A stretch of DNA of 38,619 nt, taken from the NCBI GenBank assembly GCA_903948045.1, contig CAJAXU010000483.1:1-38619 (forward strand). Direction: 5' to 3'. Below the pieces are notes generated by a model. The model was given only the letters and a program-made list of their open reading frames with translations. It was not told the origin of the DNA and did not search any database. Shown piece after piece: positions 18,232 through 28,586 of the stretch (the first letter of the stretch is position 1; each line of letters starts with the position of its first letter). The stretch comes from an uncultured beta proteobacterium. GTDB lineage: Bacteria > Pseudomonadota > Gammaproteobacteria > Burkholderiales > Burkholderiaceae_C. The translations under genes were made by a program, and so were the position numbers.

Positions 18232-19155
18232 CTATGCGTTGAAGTGAAGTTTCAAGCCTGGCCGTGGCCACTCCATCTCGTACAGAACGCCAAGACCAGA
18301 TGATGTGATGTAGGCGGTGCGTAGATCCGGACCGCCAAAGCAAATGTTGGTGACGTAGGGATCGTATTGAGGCAGCGAAATCTGTTCAACCAACTTACCT
18401 TGCGGAGTCACCACACTGATACAACTTTTCATGAGTGTCGCCACACAGATGTTGCCTTCACTCTCAGTTGCCATAGAGTCGAGTAATTGATATCCATCAA
18501 ATCCATAAACCAAGGTTCCTGGCGTGAATTTGTTGGTTACGGGCTTTAATACTCCTGGCGATTCAATCTCCCATCCCCACAGACGTGCCGAGGTTGTCTC
18601 TGCAACATAAACGTGTGTATCGTTAGGTGCGAGCGATACACCATTTGCGCGACTGAGTGGATATATGCAGTTGGTGATGAACGAACCGTCTGCTTTCGCG
18701 TAGTACAAACCGGCATGGTCCGAATCACGATCGCGACTTTTGCCCAAATCGGTGAAATAAAAACCGCCATGCCCATCAAACACAATGTCATTTGGTCCGC
18801 ACAGTTTGTGCCCATCACAGGAGTCATAGAGGGTCTCGGTTGCACCTGTATGGATGTCAACACGTTGAATAGAACCCGACAGGTAATCAGATGGTGTGCC
18901 ATATGGGGCGGCGAAGCCTTCCACCTCTCGCCACATGAAGCCTCCGTTATTGCAGACATACAACTTGCCATCTGGCCCCATCGCAGCACCATTCGGACCG
19001 CCACCCACATGAGCGACAACGTTCTTGGTGCCATCGGGATAGCAACGGGTGATGTTGCCTGGTTTGATTTCAACTACGATCACACTAGCGTCTGACATAG
19101 CTATTGGACCCTCGGGAAACTGTAATCCCGTGGTCATGACTCGAGCTGTACTCAT
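18232..19155 (-). CDS. SMP-30/gluconolactonase/LRE family protein
   Basis: EGPIAMSDASVIVVEIKPGNITR, GGPNGAAMGPDGKLYVCNNGG, GPNDIVFDGHGGFYFTDLGKS, NGVSLAPNDTHVYVAETTSARLW; beta-propeller repeats. Confidence 0.93.
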   Translation of the reverse strand: MSTARVMTTGLQFPEGPIAMSDASVIVVEIKPGNITRCYPDGTKNVVAHVGGGPNGAAMGPDGKLYVCNNGGFMWREVEGFAAPYGTPSDYLSGSIQRVDIHTGATETLYDSCDGHKLCGPNDIVFDGHGGFYFTDLGKSRDRDSDHAGLYYAKADGSFITNCIYPLSRANGVSLAPNDTHVYVAETTSARLWGWEIESPGVLKPVTNKFTPGTLVYGFDGYQLLDSMATESEGNICVATLMKSCISVVTPQGKLVEQISLPQYDPYVTNICFGGPDLRTAYITSSGLGVLYEMEWPRPGLKLHFNA

Positions 19156-19210
19156 GTTTTCTTACTCCTGGAAAATGCGAGTGACTTCGCGGTTAACGAG
19201 CAATTGCTTG

Positions 19211-19357
19211 CTAGCGACCAACGTATTCTGGATTGCGCTTTAAGAAGAACGATTTCACGCTCTCAATGCACTCTTCGGTCTTGAACAGTGTTGGCGCCAC
19301 CACAGAAAACCATCTGTGCACAGTTGTCACCTGAGCATAGAAGCGGTTTGCAGCGGT
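19211..19357 (-). pseudogene. Truncated C-terminal fragment of an enoyl-CoA hydratase/isomerase
   Basis: Direct reverse-strand translation: ..RWFSVVAPTLFKTEECIESVKSFFLKRNPEYVGR*. Aligns without gaps to the intact ECH tail (..SSNMAMLYSTEDHLEALEAFAEKRKGQFKGR*); no N-terminal ECH sequence follows, the adenylate cyclase stop does. Confidence 0.65.
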
Positions 19358-19359
19358 TC
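19346..19359 (+). repeat. Right copy of 14-bp direct repeat GTTTGCAGCGGTTC (putative island boundary)
   Basis: Exact match to 6143-6156; overlaps the adenylate cyclase stop codon (19358-19360). Confidence 0.6.
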
Positions 19360-21466
19360 AGGATGCCAGTTTTTGGCGGCACTTTTCAACCATGACCTTG
19401 GCCAGCGCATCGTCAAATTCCCGGGCGATGTTGTCGTACGACACCAGCGCTGCCTCGTAGTCGTGGCTGACGTACACCTCATAGGCCGCCTGCGTTGACA
19501 GGCACAGTCGCTGCTCCGCTTCCGTGGCTTGAGTCTCTTGCGTACCGTCGCGAATTCCTAGCAGCTCATAAATGATCAGCTCGCCCTTCCTGCCTTTGAC
19601 GGTGATCTGATCGATCGGCCGCAGCCAGAGGCGCTCGCCAGCCTCCCGGAACAGTGAGTGGCTGACGCAAATGTGAGTGCCGAATTCCTTATTGATGCCT
19701 TCCAGACGAGAGGCGATGTTCACGCCATCGCCCATAACCGTATAACTCAAGCGCTCGGAAGACCCAATATTGCCCACAATCACAGCGTCGGTGTGCAGCC
19801 CAATCCGAACCACCAGTGGGGGCTTGTTCTCACTGATGAGTTGCTGGTTCAGTGTCACCATGCGTCGCTGTGCTTTCACCGCCGCCACACACGCATGATA
19901 GGCGTGGTCTTGGTCCAGTTTGGGGGCGCCCCAGAACGCCATCACCGCGTCGCCAATGAACTTGTCTACAGTACCCACCTCCTCCTTGATCGCGTAGGTC
20001 ATCAGTTCGAGGTAAGACGATACCCGCCGCAGCAATTCACGTGAGGGTGTGGACTCGGAGAGGCTGGAAAAGTCCTTGAGGTCAGAGAACAAAATCGTGA
20101 GGTAGCGGCTCTCGCCACCGAGCTCCAAGGCATTGCCCGAGCTCATCAGGTCGTTCACCAGGTCTCTGGGCACATAGGACGTGAACGCCGCAATGGTGGT
20201 CTTGAGTTTGCGGATGGCTTTGGAGAGCGTGTTGACTTCGTAAATGCTCGACTTGACCAGCGCAGATTCGCTGGCCGTGAAGTCCAGGATGCTCTGAATT
20301 TCTGCCGTGAGTCGCTCCAGCGGCTTGGAGATGATCTTTGACAGATAAACCGACATCACAGCAATGAAGACAAACGCCAAGGCGCCGAACATCATCAGCC
20401 GTTGGTTGATGGCATTGAGCTCCTGCAAAAAATCATTCAGTGGCACGACGGTCATCACCTCCCACGGCTTGTAAAAACTGGAGGGAAATGGTTGAAAGAC
20501 GGCAAAGTAAGTCTCTTTGTGGGGCCCGAACTGAAATTCAATCTGATTCTTTTTGCTATCAGCCCGGAGTTGTTGCGCCATGGCGGCCGGCGAATTTGGC
20601 AGGTCGAGCACCTTGCGAGGCGTCAACGTATCGCGGTCGCGCGTAAAGCCCTTGTCGACATCGGGATGAACAATGATATTGCCCGAGGTGTCAATGATCA
20701 GAGTCTGGCTGTTGCGACTGATGACGTTGGCCGTCAAGAAGTCAGAAAATGAGCGGACCGCAACCTGAGCGGTCACTGTGCCCAGCAACTCCTTGTCCCC
20801 CACAAAGGGGATCGTCGTCCCAATCACCGCCTGCTTGGTACTGGCGGCAAAAAACGGGTTGTCGATCACCATAGCATCAGCACCTCTGCCGGAAAAAGCC
20901 TTCACCGTGTCGATGTAAAAACCGCGTGTTCGGGGGTCATATTTGGTGGGTGTGGAAAACTTATCGACCACCCCGCCTGAGGCCTTGAAAAACGTGTAGA
21001 CCGATTCCGCCTCTGCCTTCTTGCTGCGGTCAATCACCCAGCTGACGTAATGGGAGCCATCGGGCGGGATCCTGTCGCCTACCGGCAGGGCCTTGTTGGT
21101 CCGCTGCACTTGCCGAAATGAGCCGTCCTTGGTCGCCAGAAAATAACTCACGATGTTGGGGTTGTTTTCAAGGTTGACCAACAAGTGTTCGGCAATCCGC
21201 TCCTGGTTGGCCAATTCTGGTTGCGCACTGATCATCCGAGAGGTGACCCGCACCGAACTGGCGATTGGATTAAGCAGCGCCACCAGGCTATTGATGAACT
21301 CCTGGTTTCCGCGTGCAACCAGGTTGACGGCATTGTTCTTGTAAGTGACGTAGTTTGTTTGGTACGAATAAGCGATAAATCCGACAAACAAGGGCGTTAT
21401 CAGCATCAGGAAAATCACACTGATGCTGAACTGCAGTCGGATATTTTTTGCGATTTGTTTCAGCAT
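19358..21466 (-). CDS. Class III adenylate/guanylate cyclase with extracytoplasmic Cache-like sensor and HAMP-like region
   Basis: Start at MLKQIAKNIRLQFSISVIFLMLITPLFVGF (RBS aggagt). Cyclase motifs LTILFSDLKDFSSLSES, VDKFIGDAVMAFWGAP, GLHTDAVIVGNIGSSERLSYTVMGDGVNIASRLE. Confidence 0.92.
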   Translation of the reverse strand: MLKQIAKNIRLQFSISVIFLMLITPLFVGFIAYSYQTNYVTYKNNAVNLVARGNQEFINSLVALLNPIASSVRVTSRMISAQPELANQERIAEHLLVNLENNPNIVSYFLATKDGSFRQVQRTNKALPVGDRIPPDGSHYVSWVIDRSKKAEAESVYTFFKASGGVVDKFSTPTKYDPRTRGFYIDTVKAFSGRGADAMVIDNPFFAASTKQAVIGTTIPFVGDKELLGTVTAQVAVRSFSDFLTANVISRNSQTLIIDTSGNIIVHPDVDKGFTRDRDTLTPRKVLDLPNSPAAMAQQLRADSKKNQIEFQFGPHKETYFAVFQPFPSSFYKPWEVMTVVPLNDFLQELNAINQRLMMFGALAFVFIAVMSVYLSKIISKPLERLTAEIQSILDFTASESALVKSSIYEVNTLSKAIRKLKTTIAAFTSYVPRDLVNDLMSSGNALELGGESRYLTILFSDLKDFSSLSESTPSRELLRRVSSYLELMTYAIKEEVGTVDKFIGDAVMAFWGAPKLDQDHAYHACVAAVKAQRRMVTLNQQLISENKPPLVVRIGLHTDAVIVGNIGSSERLSYTVMGDGVNIASRLEGINKEFGTHICVSHSLFREAGERLWLRPIDQITVKGRKGELIIYELLGIRDGTQETQATEAEQRLCLSTQAAYEVYVSHDYEAALVSYDNIAREFDDALAKVMVEKCRQKLAS

Positions 21467-21554
21467 CGTTGGACTCCTCAAGAAAATGATGTAGCGCCTG
21501 CCAAGCGTGTCAATTTGCAGCGCAATAATTGGGTTGCGAGTACGCCAATTTTGC

Positions 21555-22046
21555 TCAGGTGGCGGCGACAAAACTGCCCGACTTGCCACCGTGCTTTTCC
21601 AGCAACTTGCAGTCATTGATGGTCATGCCGCGGTCTACAGCCTTGCACATGTCGTACATGGTGAGCAGGGCCACCTGGACTGCCGTCAACGCCTCCATCT
21701 CGACGCCGGTGGGGCCGACGGTTTCAACCGTCGCGCGGCACGTCACGCTTGCAGGCTGGGTGGCAGTTGCTGGCACCGCCTGAAAATCAATCGCGAGTCG
21801 GGTCAGCGCCAGGGGGTGGCAGAGCGGGATCAGGTCGCTGGTTTTCTTGGCGGCCAGAATGCCAGCGATGCGGGCAATGCCCAACACATCGCCTTTCTTG
21901 GCGGTGCCGGCCTCAATCAAGGCCAAGGTCGCCGGCAGCATGTCGATCCGCCCGGCTGCCACGGCAAGCCGGTGCGAACTGGGCTTGGCCGCCACATCGA
22001 CCATGTGGGCCTGGCCCTGGCTGTCAAAATGCGTCAAAGCGCTCAT
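21555..22046 (-). CDS. moaC: Cyclic pyranopterin monophosphate synthase
   Basis: [81 protein letters not shown]. Confidence 0.97.
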   Translation of the reverse strand: MSALTHFDSQGQAHMVDVAAKPSSHRLAVAAGRIDMLPATLALIEAGTAKKGDVLGIARIAGILAAKKTSDLIPLCHPLALTRLAIDFQAVPATATQPASVTCRATVETVGPTGVEMEALTAVQVALLTMYDMCKAVDRGMTINDCKLLEKHGGKSGSFVAAT

Positions 22047-22161
22047 AAAAAATCACCTTGGTGGACACGATGGATCGCCAGCGCCCGGTTTACACAGCGT
22101 TGACATCGCTGGTGCATCATACGGGCAGCCACTCAAGGAATTCCAGTTGCGACAAATCTAT

Positions 22162-23751
22162 ATGTCAAAAATGGCTCCAAGCCTTATGAAGCATAGTGTT
22201 ATAGCTATTATTTTAATAGCATTCAGCTGGTTGCAAGGGCCTGTGGTGCAGGCTCAGACGGTCGGCGCAGGCGGCGCCCGCTTGCCAACCCTGGGTGATG
22301 GTGGCGAGATGAGCAGCGCCGCGGAGCGCCGGTTGGGCGACCGGATCGCGCGTGAGATCTACCGAGACCCCGACTACCTGGACGACCCGGTGCTGGTCGA
22401 CTATGTCCAGGGCATCTGGCAGCCACTGCTGGCCGCGGCGCGGGCCCGAGGTGACCTGTCGTCCGAATTGCAGGCGAATTTTGCCTGGGAGATCATGCTG
22501 GGGCGCGACCGCTCGGTCAATGCCTTTGCGCTGCCAGGTGGCTACTTTGGCGTCCATCTGGGACTGTTGGCCGTGGTCGGCAGTCCCGATGAGTTGGCCT
22601 CGGTGCTCGGTCACGAGCTCAGCCACGTGACGCAACGGCATATTTCCCGCCTGATGGCGCGCCAGGGACAGCAGGCGCCTTGGCTGATGGGCGCCTTGAT
22701 TCTCGGCGCACTGGCCGCCAGCAAGAGTGCGGATGCGGCAAATGCCCTGATTTTGGGTGGGCAGGCGGCGTCGGCCCAAGGGCAACTCAATTTTTCCCGT
22801 GACATGGAGCGCGAAGCAGACCGCATCGGCTACGGCATCATGACCGAGGCCGGTTTTGACGCGCGTGGATTTGTCGGCATGTTCGACAAGCTACAGCAGG
22901 CGTCGCGCCTCAATGATAGTGGTGCCTATCCCTATCTGCGCAGCCACCCATTGACGACCGAGCGGATCGGCGACATGCAAAGTCGCCAGTCGATGGCGGG
23001 TCCGGTGATGCCAGGCGCAGCGCCATCGCTGGCGCACGCCATGATGGCGGGCCGCGCCCGTGCCCTGTCCAACCCGGGGGTTGACGCACTGCGTGGCTTG
23101 CTGAGCGAGGCTGACAGCATGGGGCTATCGCTGTCATCGACCGTAACGACACGCCAGGCCGGTGCGCTTTACGCGGGCGTGCTGGCCGCCGTCCGTTTGC
23201 GTGACTTTGGGGCGGCGGCCCTCCACCTGGACCGGCTGACGGCCCTGGTCTCATCTGACCCGGCGGGTGGCCAGTTGACGCATTGGCTGCGGGTCGAGCT
23301 CAATTTGGCGGCCGGGGACTGGCGGTCAGCTCAGGCCTTGCTTGAGACCCGCTCAGCGGGTGAGCCCGGGGCGGGGCAGATGCGTCGGCCGGAATTGCTT
23401 TTGCGGGGCCAGGTGGCGCTTCAGGCTGGGCAAGAGGCTGCTTGGCCGGCATTGACCGAGCGTTTGCAGCTGTGGGTGGCGGATCATCCGCGCGATGCCC
23501 AGGTGTGGCAACTGCTCGCCGGCGTCTACGCGGCGCAGCGCCAGACTTTGCGCGCTTTGCGCGCCGAGGCCGAGTCACGCGTGGCACAACTCGACTTGGC
23601 TGCGGCCCTGGACCGGCTCAAGGCGGCGCAGGACTTATTGCGACAAGGGCCCAGTGGCACAGCCAGTGCCGACCACATCGAGGCGTCGATCATCGACACC
23701 CGGCGCCGGCAACTGGAATCAGCGCTGCGAGAACAGGCGCTGGAGCGCTGA
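22162..23751 (+). CDS. M48-family metallopeptidase with TPR-like C-terminus (BepA/YfgC-like)
   Basis: HELSHVTQRH zinc motif, NAFALPGGYFGVHLGLL, READRIGYGIMTEAGFD. Signal peptide from 22162 or 22186 (MKHSVIAIILIAFSWLQGPVVQAQ). Confidence 0.92.
   Translation: MSKMAPSLMKHSVIAIILIAFSWLQGPVVQAQTVGAGGARLPTLGDGGEMSSAAERRLGDRIAREIYRDPDYLDDPVLVDYVQGIWQPLLAAARARGDLSSELQANFAWEIMLGRDRSVNAFALPGGYFGVHLGLLAVVGSPDELASVLGHELSHVTQRHISRLMARQGQQAPWLMGALILGALAASKSADAANALILGGQAASAQGQLNFSRDMEREADRIGYGIMTEAGFDARGFVGMFDKLQQASRLNDSGAYPYLRSHPLTTERIGDMQSRQSMAGPVMPGAAPSLAHAMMAGRARALSNPGVDALRGLLSEADSMGLSLSSTVTTRQAGALYAGVLAAVRLRDFGAAALHLDRLTALVSSDPAGGQLTHWLRVELNLAAGDWRSAQALLETRSAGEPGAGQMRRPELLLRGQVALQAGQEAAWPALTERLQLWVADHPRDAQVWQLLAGVYAAQRQTLRALRAEAESRVAQLDLAAALDRLKAAQDLLRQGPSGTASADHIEASIIDTRRRQLESALREQALER
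22204..22220. repeat. Perfect inverted repeat GCTATTA-TTT-TAATAGC
   Basis: Read directly: gctattattttaatagc, 7-bp arms, 3-nt loop; lies within signal-peptide coding sequence. Confidence 0.7.
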
Positions 23752-24072
23752 GTCGATCACGACGCCAAACACCGAATAAATCAGCGAGCCCAACAGCGCC
23801 GCGCCAAAGCCGCTGACGTAAAAGCCGTTCAGCAGGCTGGCGGCCCACCAGAACAGCAGGGCATTGATCACAAACAAAAACAGGCCCAGCGTCAACACCG
23901 TGACCGGCAGTGTTAACAGCACCAGCACCGGGCGCAGCAGCATGTTGAACAGCCCGATGACGAAAGCTGCGGTCAGTGCCGAGCCGAAGCTGCGCACCTC
24001 GACCCCCGTGTACAGATAGGCCACCGCCAGCAAGGCGGCCGCGCTGAGCAACCATTTGAGAATTAACTTCAT
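23719..24072 (-). CDS. Phage holin family (4TMS, holin_4_2-like) membrane protein
   Basis: MKLILKWLLSAAALLAVAYLYTGVEVRSFGSALTAAFVIGLFNMLLRPVLVLLTLPVTVLTLGLFLFVINALLFWWAA. Confidence 0.85.
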   Translation of the reverse strand: MKLILKWLLSAAALLAVAYLYTGVEVRSFGSALTAAFVIGLFNMLLRPVLVLLTLPVTVLTLGLFLFVINALLFWWAASLLNGFYVSGFGAALLGSLIYSVFGVVIDSALQRLFSQR

Positions 24073-24103
24073 GGTGCACCAGCATAGCACCGCCGTTGGC
24101 GCG

Positions 24104-24793
24104 TCAAGTGGGCGCAGCTGCACGCCGGGTAGCCCAGTGCCCCCCTACCAGCACGGCGATCACCGTGACGATGTACGTGCCCCAGCGCGCGGCCGTGTTG
24201 GGCAGGGCGGGTCCGTCAAACAGGCTGTCGAGCATCGGTTCGTTAACGATCATCTTGGCAGCGGTCAGGGCCAATACGGCAGCGCCGATCTGGATGATGG
24301 CGGGGAAGCGTTCCACCAGTTTGAGCACCACCGAGCTGCCAAAGACCACGATCGGCACGCTGATCAGCAAGCCGATGATCACCAGGTCGAAGGCGCCGTG
24401 GGCGGCACCCGCCACGCCAAGCACGTTGTCCACACCCATCAGTGCGTCGGCCACGACGATGGTTTTCATCGCACCCCAGAACGTGTTGGCGACTGGTGCG
24501 TCGTGCTCGCCACCGCCCTGATCAGCCAGTAATTTGTAGGCAATCCAGACCAAACCCAGGCCGCCGACGAGCATCAGGCCTGGCACCTGAAGCAGCCAGA
24601 CCACACCCACGGTCATCACAGCGCGTACGCCGATCGCACCCACAGTGCCCCAGATGATGGCCTTTTTTTGCAGTTGCGGCGGCAGGCTGCGCGCGGCCAG
24701 CGCAATGACGATGGCGTTGTCGCCAGCCAGGACCAGATCGATCAGGATGATCGCCATCAGGGCGGACCACCAGGCGGCGGAAAAAAGTTCCAT
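24104..24793 (-). CDS. TerC-family integral membrane protein (YjbE-type, probable Mn2+ exporter)
   Basis: LIDLVLAGDNAIVIALAARSLP, VVADALMGVDNVLGVAGAA; multi-TM, Mn-riboswitch-like leader upstream. Confidence 0.93.
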   Translation of the reverse strand: MELFSAAWWSALMAIILIDLVLAGDNAIVIALAARSLPPQLQKKAIIWGTVGAIGVRAVMTVGVVWLLQVPGLMLVGGLGLVWIAYKLLADQGGGEHDAPVANTFWGAMKTIVVADALMGVDNVLGVAGAAHGAFDLVIIGLLISVPIVVFGSSVVLKLVERFPAIIQIGAAVLALTAAKMIVNEPMLDSLFDGPALPNTAARWGTYIVTVIAVLVGGHWATRRAAAPT

Positions 24794-24884
24794 TGCAATA
24801 CCTTTTATATGTCGGGTGAATCAACACAGACCTGGCGCTGGCAAAGGTGGCGGTGGGAGGGTCGCCTTCCCGTGCTGCACGGAA

Positions 24885-25004
24885 AGTGCATGGCGAAGGT
24901 CTTGCCCGATGGCGCGCAGCAGGCTGCGGCATCTGATGCACCGGTCTTGCCCGGGGGCATGACGTATTGACGACGCATCAACGGGGGGCTACTCCCCTTC
25001 AGCG
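24885..25004 (-). promoter_or_regulatory. yybP-ykoY manganese riboswitch in the terC leader
   Basis: Reverse strand reads AAGGGGAGTAGCCCCCCGTTGATGCGTCGTCAATACGTC...CATCGGGCAAGACCTTCGCC, containing the conserved GGGGAGUAGC 5' element and GCAAGACCUU(U/C)GCC 3' element. Confidence 0.88.
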
Positions 25005-25073
25005 CGAATTAAACCATGCGCCGGGTAGGCTTGGAACGACAGGGGTTTCTGCCCCGGCTATCATCGGCCCCCC

Positions 25074-25544
25074 ATGGCAGGCATTCACATCACCGACATC
25101 GAGTCGGCCATCAATTACTGGCGCGACAAAAGTCCCTCGCTCGATGGCTTCTCCTTGGCGTCGCCGACGCGCGCCTTGGCCGAGGTGTATGCCCTGCTGG
25201 TTTTTTACCATGAGACCGAGGCGGATGAGTTTTCCTTTCCGCCGGCCGCGCTGGACGCCTGGCTAGCCTGGTACGACACCACGCCCGACGCTCCCTGCAT
25301 CGCGATCTGCTCTACCAGCCAGGGCGACGAGCAGTGCAAGGGCTGTGGCCGCAGCTTTGCCGAGGTGCAGTACTGGACCCAGATGCGCCCGGCGGAAAAA
25401 CGCCAGACCTGGCGGCGGATCACGCTGGAGGCTAGCGCCTGGCGGTTTAACCGCTACGCCGAGCGCGCCGGCGCCTATTTCCAGCGCGAGGGTTCGACGT
25501 CCACCGTCAGCGCACCGTCGCCCAGCATCAAGACGCCTTCTTGA
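25074..25544 (+). CDS. DUF3717/DUF1289 domain protein
   Basis: ITDIESAINYWRDKSPS N-terminus (DUF3717-like) and PCIAICSTSQGDEQCKGCGRSFAEVQYW (DUF1289 Cys motif). Confidence 0.85.
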   Translation: MAGIHITDIESAINYWRDKSPSLDGFSLASPTRALAEVYALLVFYHETEADEFSFPPAALDAWLAWYDTTPDAPCIAICSTSQGDEQCKGCGRSFAEVQYWTQMRPAEKRQTWRRITLEASAWRFNRYAERAGAYFQREGSTSTVSAPSPSIKTPS

Positions 25545-26034
25545 ACCGTGGCCTGCAGCTGCATGCTGCGTTGCGCCATCGGGATGAGGGCTTGCGCTGC
25601 CGCACTGGGGATGCGCCACACCGCCAGATTGGGCGGCCGTGCCAGTTTGGCTTGCATGCTGCGCCACCAGATGTCGGCCGAGGCGCTAAAGCAATACAGA
25701 ACCACCTGGTCGGCGCGGCTACAGGCCTTGAGCAGCGGCTTGTCTTCGGGTTGCCCCACCTCCAGCCACAGCCGGGTGCGGCCGGTGAAGTCGCGCAGCC
25801 AGACATCTGGCTCGTCCGGGTCACTCAGGCCGGCGCCAAAGGCCAGCGTGCCGTCGCCTTGGCAGACCGATTGCAGCTCGTGGGCGTGAAGCGCCAGCGC
25901 ACAGAGCCGAACCATCATGCGCTCATCGGTTTCACTCGGATGCCGCGCCAGCATCAGCGCATGGTCGGCGTAGTAGCCATGGTCGATGTCGGCAATCTGC
26001 AGACTGGCCTTGAAGATTGTTGATTTGAGCGCCA

Positions 26035-26035
<1 letters not shown>
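25475..26035 (-). CDS. yaeQ: YaeQ family protein
   Basis: MALKSTIFKASLQIADIDHGYYADHALMLARHPSETDERMMVRLCALALHA; DEPDVWLRDFTGRTRLWLEVGQPEDK. Confidence 0.93.
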
Positions 26036-27504
<1,469 letters not shown>

Positions 27505-27506
27505 TC

Positions 27507-28121
27507 ATGAAATTAATTGGCGCGCTCACCAGTCCCTATGTCCGCAAAGTCCGTGTCGTCATGGCCGAGAAAAAACTCGACTATGACTTGGTGCTGGAGA
27601 ACGTCTGGTCGGCCGAGACCCTGATTGGTGAGTCCAATCCACTGGGCAAGGTCCCCTGTCTCGTGATGGAGGGGTCCGAGGCCTTGCATGATTCCCGTGT
27701 GATCGTCGAATACCTTGACACCCTGTCACCGGTGGGCAAGCTGATTCCGTCGGTCGGGCGTGAAAGGGCCGAGGTCAAGACCTGGGAGGCGCTGGCCGAT
27801 GGTTTGCTCGATGCCTCGCTGCTGGCCCGGCTTGAGGCCACCTGGGCTGGACGCAGTGACGCCGAGCGCAGCCAAGCCTGGATTGACCGTCAATTGAGCA
27901 AGGTGCATGCCGCGCTGCGCGCCATGAGCCAAGGCCTGGCCGATAAGTCTTACTGTGTTGGCATCCATCTCAGTTTGGCCGATATCGCGGTGGGCTGCGC
28001 ACTGGGTTACCTGGATTTTCGCTTTCCCCAGATTGATTGGCGCACACCTTACCCGAACCTCACCCGGCTCCATGAAAAACTGATGCAGCGGCCCAGTTTT
28101 GCTGACACGTTGCCTGCCTGA
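27507..28121 (+). CDS. Glutathione S-transferase family protein
   Basis: MKLIGALTSPYVRKVRVVMAEKKLDYDLV, NPLGKVPCLVMEGSEALHDSRVIVEYLD, LSLADIAVGCALGYLDFR. Confidence 0.95.
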   Translation: MKLIGALTSPYVRKVRVVMAEKKLDYDLVLENVWSAETLIGESNPLGKVPCLVMEGSEALHDSRVIVEYLDTLSPVGKLIPSVGRERAEVKTWEALADGLLDASLLARLEATWAGRSDAERSQAWIDRQLSKVHAALRAMSQGLADKSYCVGIHLSLADIAVGCALGYLDFRFPQIDWRTPYPNLTRLHEKLMQRPSFADTLPA

Positions 28122-28136
28122 CCGCGACAACGATGG

Positions 28137-28586
28137 TCAGTGGTTAGCGCGCCGTTTGAGCCAGCGCATCAGGCCGCCCAAAATGGGGAGTTTCTCGTAC
28201 AGCTCCTCGGCAGCGTCCCAGTAGTCGCGGTGCAGGGTGACCAAGCCAGTTGCGGCAAATACCAGATGAGAGGCACCCAGGATGACCTGTGGCTGCGAAG
28301 GTCGGTAGGACCGCAATCGAAAATGGAATTCCCAGGTCAAAAAGCACTGCGCGCCTTGCACCACTTGTTCTGTCACCACAAAGCGCGGTTCATGCAGTGA
28401 TGCAAACATGTGCCTGAAGATGCCTTCAATCGCTGGCACGCCCGTCACCTCATTGAAAGGGTCCTTGAAGCGGGCCTGAGCATCGTAGATCTGACCGATG
28501 TCGGCCACGCTGCTCAGCGTCAGGGTTTCAAAAAACGTGACAACTCTGGCTACTGCGACCGCCGAAGGTGGTGGTGTCGTAATCAT
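28137..28586 (-). CDS. NTF2-like/SnoaL-like protein
   Basis: VVTFFETLTLSSVADIGQIYDAQARFKDPFNEVTGVPAIEGIFRHMFASL; start at 28586 with ATGA overlap to the upstream SDR stop. Confidence 0.85.
   Translation of the reverse strand: MITTPPPSAVAVARVVTFFETLTLSSVADIGQIYDAQARFKDPFNEVTGVPAIEGIFRHMFASLHEPRFVVTEQVVQGAQCFLTWEFHFRLRSYRPSQPQVILGASHLVFAATGLVTLHRDYWDAAEELYEKLPILGGLMRWLKRRANH

Noticed and set aside
23719-24072. Holin-family protein as evidence of a prophage
   Set aside because: This 4-TM family is common on bacterial chromosomes; no other phage genes are nearby.
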